Assembly (NCBI RefSeq): GCF_014529535.1
Contig: NW_023503501.1
Span: forward strand, 62,001 to 126,000
Length of the DNA: 64,000 nucleotides
Direction of reading: 5' to 3'
From: Bradysia coprophila
Lineage: Eukaryota > Arthropoda > Insecta > Diptera > Sciaridae
Shown here one piece after another: positions 60,036 to 64,000 of the stretch. The notes under the pieces were generated by a model, which saw nothing but the letters and a program-made list of their open reading frames with translations, had not been told where the DNA came from and did not search any database. Made by a program: the position numbers and the translations under genes. Positions within the stretch are counted from its first letter, which is position 1, and every line of letters starts with the position of its first letter.

Positions 60036-60227
60036 GTTACCAAGCGTTACCCTTCTACGTATTTCCTCACCGATGGAACCTCTGGAACCTCACTACTCCA
60101 ATATTATCCATCTACGAACTTAAAATCGGGTAAAAATTACTTAAGTTATCACGATAACAAGGATCAGCGTCTGAGTATAATTTCTCCCATATCTTGTAAC
60201 AACGATCACAAAATTATATTCACATGA

Positions 60228-60770
60228 AAAATCAATGTCTCTTTTATTTAGAAAACAGCAGCCATCACATGCTTCATTTTACTCAAATTTAATTTAATTT
60301 TCTGCAGAAACAAAAAGAGCTATGAGTTGCTGGCCCAGCGAGCGATGTTTTACTCTATTACGAGTCTACTATATTGTCTCCTAAAAAGCGCTATGAGTGT
60401 CAAATAACAGAAAACATACGCTATGAATGGAAGGTTCAGCGAGGTACGTTTAACACCTAATATGAGTCTCCATATAGTCTACTAAATGAGCTGAAAAGGT
60501 GGCGTATTTCCTGCCTACCTCTTGAAAAAATATAACTCGTGTGAATTACGGCCCTCGCTTCGCTCTGGCCGCAAAGTTCACACTCGTTCAAGCATTTTAG
60601 GACCGAAAAAAAATCTTTTAAGAATACGGATTTCACTCAAAAATGGTCGTATATCCCAGATTACTAGTACAATTAAATTCCAATGTTCGAGTTTAACCAC
60701 ATGAACTACGCTACTAGTCGAAATTGATTTTTGAAGCCTCTGAGAATTACTCGAGCTAGCGGTAAGCAAG
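60228..60770. repeat. Dispersed repeat, copy B
   Basis: Second copy of the repeat at 58975-59420, in the same orientation. An internal partial duplication is visible: agctatgag and cagcgag occur twice (about 60320 and 60425). It contains acggccctcgcttcgctctg at about 60549. Confidence 0.75.
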
Positions 60771-60880
60771 CAAAAACTCTTTTGGGAAGTACTTCTTAAT
60801 TGTTAGACCAGAAATCCAGAATTTCTGACAATATGTTTACAATTACTCCAAACTCACTACTCCAATATCATTCTCTGTCA

Positions 60881-61525
60881 ATTAAAACCAAAATTTTGAA
60901 AATCGGTAAAGAATTACTCGAGTTATCGAGTCCACAAGGAAAAGCGTCTGTGTAGAATTTCTCCCATCTCGTTGCTCTAACATTATCCATCTGCAAACTC
61001 AACCTCAAGAATTTCAATCTTCGTCGAATAACACAAAAAATTTGAAAATCGGATAAGAATTAGGGAAGTTATAGCGGTAACAAGGAATAAAATTCTCTTG
61101 AGAATTACTCCCATCTCATTACTCCAATATTGCCCATCTACGAACTTAACCTCATGATTTTCATTCTCCGTCGATTAAAACCAAAATTTTGCAAATCGGT
61201 AAAGAATTACTCGAGCTATCGAGTCCACAAGGAAAAGCGTCTGTGTAGAATTTCTCCCATCTCGTTGTTCCAACATTATCCATCTGCAAACTCAACCTCA
61301 AGAATTTCAATCTTCGTCGAATAACACAAAAAATTTGAAAATCGGATAAGAATTAGGGAAGTTATCGCGGTAACAAGGAATAAAATTCTATTGAGAATTA
61401 CTCCCATCTCATTACTCCAATATTGCCCATCTACGAACTTAACCTCATGATTTTCATTCTCCGTCGATTAAAACCAAAATTTTGCAAATCGGTAAAGAAT
61501 TACTCGAGTTATCGAGTCCACAAGT
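60881..61525. repeat. 293-bp tandem repeat, a little over two units
   Basis: attaaaaccaaaatttt begins at 60881, 61174 and 61467, exactly 293 bp apart each time. Each unit has gagttatcgagtccacaagg, tctcccatctcgtt, cttcgtcgaataacac and taacaaggaataaaattct. The units are nearly identical, so the duplication is recent. Related but diverged sequence lies at 60060-60180, before this array. Confidence 0.88.
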
Positions 61526-61848
61526 GTACGGACGTTTTCTGTATTTAACGTTTTTTGTCAATGTAGAACATTTTCAAAATATCAAAGTGAACTTAGCGTT
61601 ACGGACATTTAAGGGTATTTTCTTTCATAAGACCCTGACTTTCAGTCAAGGGAATAAATAACATTAATCAAAAATAATTAGTTGGGAGAGATTAAAGAAG
61701 AGAAATAATTTTCCGATTTAACATTTAAAATGGTTCATCTAGTATACCTAATGTACGACATAAACAATGTTCTCATAAATATAACAACTACAAATGAAAT
61801 GCATAAGGTCGGTCAACAATGATTCGATTTTACTTCTTAATTTTAACC
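61526..61848. other. Intergenic spacer, no gene seen
   Basis: AT-rich; no open frame with a recognisable signature. Confidence 0.4.
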
Positions 61849-62064
61849 TGTCACAGACGGCAAGCATATTAACAGTTTTACTATTTAAACTACTACTTCA
61901 TTTGATGAAGATTTTCAGAGATTGGTTTCAGAAATCTTTTACTTCATTTGTTTTGCATGTTTTGCTATATAAGACATCATTAGTGACTAATGATTAATCA
62001 GAGCTTGTTGTTTATTATTGCTGTCGTTGTCGATAACAAATGACAGCCCCGTCTGTAACAGATC
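61849..62064. mobile_element. MITE-like element, family of 31.54 kb
   Basis: Ends cctgtcacagacgg and ccgtctgtaacagat are imperfect inverted copies. The interior shares ttacttcatttgatgaag and aaatcttttacttcattt with 31541-32010. No coding content. Confidence 0.6.
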
Positions 62065-64000
62065 AAATAAAAGATCGACAGTGATCGGGGGCGGATATTT
62101 GTAAATTTCGTTGACTAAGTATTTTCAAACAGAAAATCCTCAAAGCATTTTTAAAGTTTGTTTTGTGTCCAATGGCTTAGTAATTAAAATATCACAAAAT
62201 CGACTAACAATCCAGAAGATTCAATTTAATTTTTAATGAATTTCTAATGATTTTTGGTGATTTTAATAAGATTTTCTTCACCGTTTTTTTCGGATTTTCA
62301 AGGATTTCCATATGTTCAGGTTCAGGTAATAATAAAGCTGGCATCACTGCCGAAAGTTTATTCACCACACTCATTATATTGGGTTCGGTTGCAAGTCCCT
62401 CAAGTTACTGTTTCCAAGTCTATATTTGGAATGATATAAAACACCATAGATTTTTACAAGACAACATAACACCCTCGATAACACCGTCACAGGCCCAGCT
62501 GACCGAATGACTTTATTTACAAAAGAAACAATCAAGTACGGCAGAGAGATGTTTGGGTACTAAGTCCGAGACGCAGACCAAATAACCGATTCAATCAAAC
62601 GTTGTTATTGTGGACAACAATCTGATGAATAGAATCACATGTGTTGCGGTTGACTTTCGAACACACTGCGTTAATGAGTCGTTCAGGAGGATTTTCTTTG
62701 TAGAAAGAAAATACTTAAAAATCGATGGAAATTCTTGAAAATCCGAAAGATTTCAAGGATTTTCTGAATATCTTCTTCGATTTAGAGGATTCTTTTAGTT
62801 TGATGCAATTCGTAAAACATGTCACGCGTGACGCTTATTTGCAATCACATCTTACATCTGCTCCGTCGCTAGTCTAGTTTATCCGTCACTTTGGAAGTAA
62901 TTCACCAATTCAAAGCAAATAACAAAATTGCGAATTTATTATCTTAACCTTCAACAAACGACTAGCGTAATCTAGGTTCTCCCTTATTTTATTCAAAGTA
63001 TCGGTGCAGCAATTTTATCATTTACTTTTTTGCCTAAGTGCCCAAGTCATTTACAGTAGTTTGTTATTTGTACACTGAATTCTACAAAGAGTATGCAGAT
63101 GGGTAGCTTTAAGCAATGCTTCCCAAGACGAATTTTCTGTACAAACACCCATGTGTACGAGCAGTCCTTAAAACACCCAGCATAGGAACAATCAAAGAGA
63201 GACACGGTTCTATTTTTAAATTTTTCTTTTTTGTTTTAAATGTGACTATGACATTCCTTTCGAAACGATTGAACGCGCATCCCACCCGCTTCTCTCTTAT
63301 CATTCTGTTATAATGTTGTCAGCTCCCCTTAAAAATTAATTTTCTCTCTCGTCTCTCTCTCAGTGTGTGCTCCAAATGTGGAGCCGTTATATAAAATACA
63401 GAAAAATAGAACTGGTATGTAAAAGCATGTCATTGAATATATACACAGACGTTATGTGGATGTGCTATACTCGACAAGAGATTTTTCATGCTGTGGCATC
63501 AATTGAGAAGAAAGGACTTTTCCGAGACATATAAATGACACATAAAACGCGACAGAGCTAAAGCGCACAAAAATATCACAAAAATTTAAATACCGCCCCT
63601 ACGAAGAAAAACGACGATTTTCCAAACCAATAGTGTCACAGAGGTGGCCGTTTTCCATGACCAATAAAAGTCTCGGAAAAGTTTTTCACACCGAAAGAAG
63701 CAAAAAAAATTGTTCGTTTTTTTGTGATGCTTAAAGCTAAGATTATTGATCCAAGTGTTTTGTTGTATTATGCTTTATGTGGGTTTAAGTTATGGTTTTT
63801 TTTTTTGCTTATATTATGGATGGTATTACATATATTTTTGGATTACATTTTTTTGTTATTCCGGGATATTGGTATGAGTTTCTAGACTTGAGGTTGTCTT
63901 CAAAGTTATGCTGCAGACAGCCGAAATATAGAACCAAAATTCGAAACGAAATTTATTGATCAAAGTTTGAATTAATGAATTTTGAATTCTTTTAAATGGC
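62065..64000. other. Intergenic right end of the window
   Basis: No gene recognised. An inverted pair (cggattttcaaggatttccat at 62289, complement near 62720-62745) encloses about 410 bp and may be another foldback element. An 87-codon frame at 62247-62510 inside it has no signature. Short ctctct runs occur near 63345-63362. Confidence 0.4.

Noticed and set aside
62230-62770. Possible LTR-type or other larger element
   Set aside because: Only an inverted 25-bp pair is visible; no direct terminal repeats, primer-binding site or coding domains could be supported.
1-64000. CRISPR arrays, operons, ribosome binding sites
   Set aside because: The window is eukaryotic with spliced genes; no regularly spaced short direct repeats with unique spacers are present.

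Overview
This is a 64 kb piece of an AT-rich insect nuclear genome. The gene content (insect chitin synthase, an arthropod-type SMYD protein, Dsor1/MEK, Hs6st), the very short introns (many about 55-70 bp) and the large number of small foldback transposons suggest a nematoceran fly; a sciarid-type fungus gnat is one possibility. I cannot prove the species from sequence alone.

Layout. 0.3-3.1 kb (-): a myotubularin-related pseudophosphatase (MTMR10/12 group). 3.1-7.2 kb: intergenic, with three inverted-repeat elements, one with a TTAA target duplication. 7.2-12.3 kb (-): chitin synthase, closer to the midgut (class B, Chs2) type; its first exon was not found. 12.3-15.1 kb: intergenic, with a MULE-type MITE carrying a perfect 9-bp target duplication. 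15.1-17.0 kb (-): a UDP-glycosyltransferase with one apparent frameshift. 17-24 kb: gene-poor, with small foldback elements and a 20-bp minisatellite. 24.05-25.55 kb (-): heparan sulfate 6-O-sulfotransferase. 25.6-28.8 kb: 109-bp tandem repeats and unclassified repeats. 28.8-30.4 kb (-): MAP kinase kinase Dsor1/MEK, head-to-head with a small dual-specificity phosphatase (30.9-31.5 kb, +). 32.3-35.7 kb (+): large subunit of chromatin assembly factor 1. 35.7-44.2 kb: gene-poor, with a hAT element nested in another foldback element and several other MITEs. 44.2-45.6 kb (+): a tyrosine-rich secreted protein of unknown function. 49.3-50.5 kb (+): a carbonic anhydrase-like protein with unusual active-site substitutions. 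52.8-54.0 kb (-): a short SET/MYND protein. 54.8-57.1 kb: a 2.3-kb near-perfect palindrome. 57.3-57.7 kb: a tRNA-related SINE. 59-61.5 kb: a repeat cluster with a LINE 3' fragment and a 293-bp tandem repeat. 61.5-64 kb: intergenic.

How the genes relate. They look like ordinary unlinked housekeeping and developmental genes, not a pathway cluster. The one suggestive pair is Dsor1 and the dual-specificity phosphatase, which share a 0.5-kb divergent promoter and may act in opposite directions on MAP kinase signalling. The most unusual material is repeat-derived: the 2.3-kb palindrome, which would fold into a hairpin with a stem of about 1.15 kb if transcribed, a set of MITEs whose target duplications allow superfamily assignment, and a recurring GC-rich mini-hairpin motif inside dispersed repeats.
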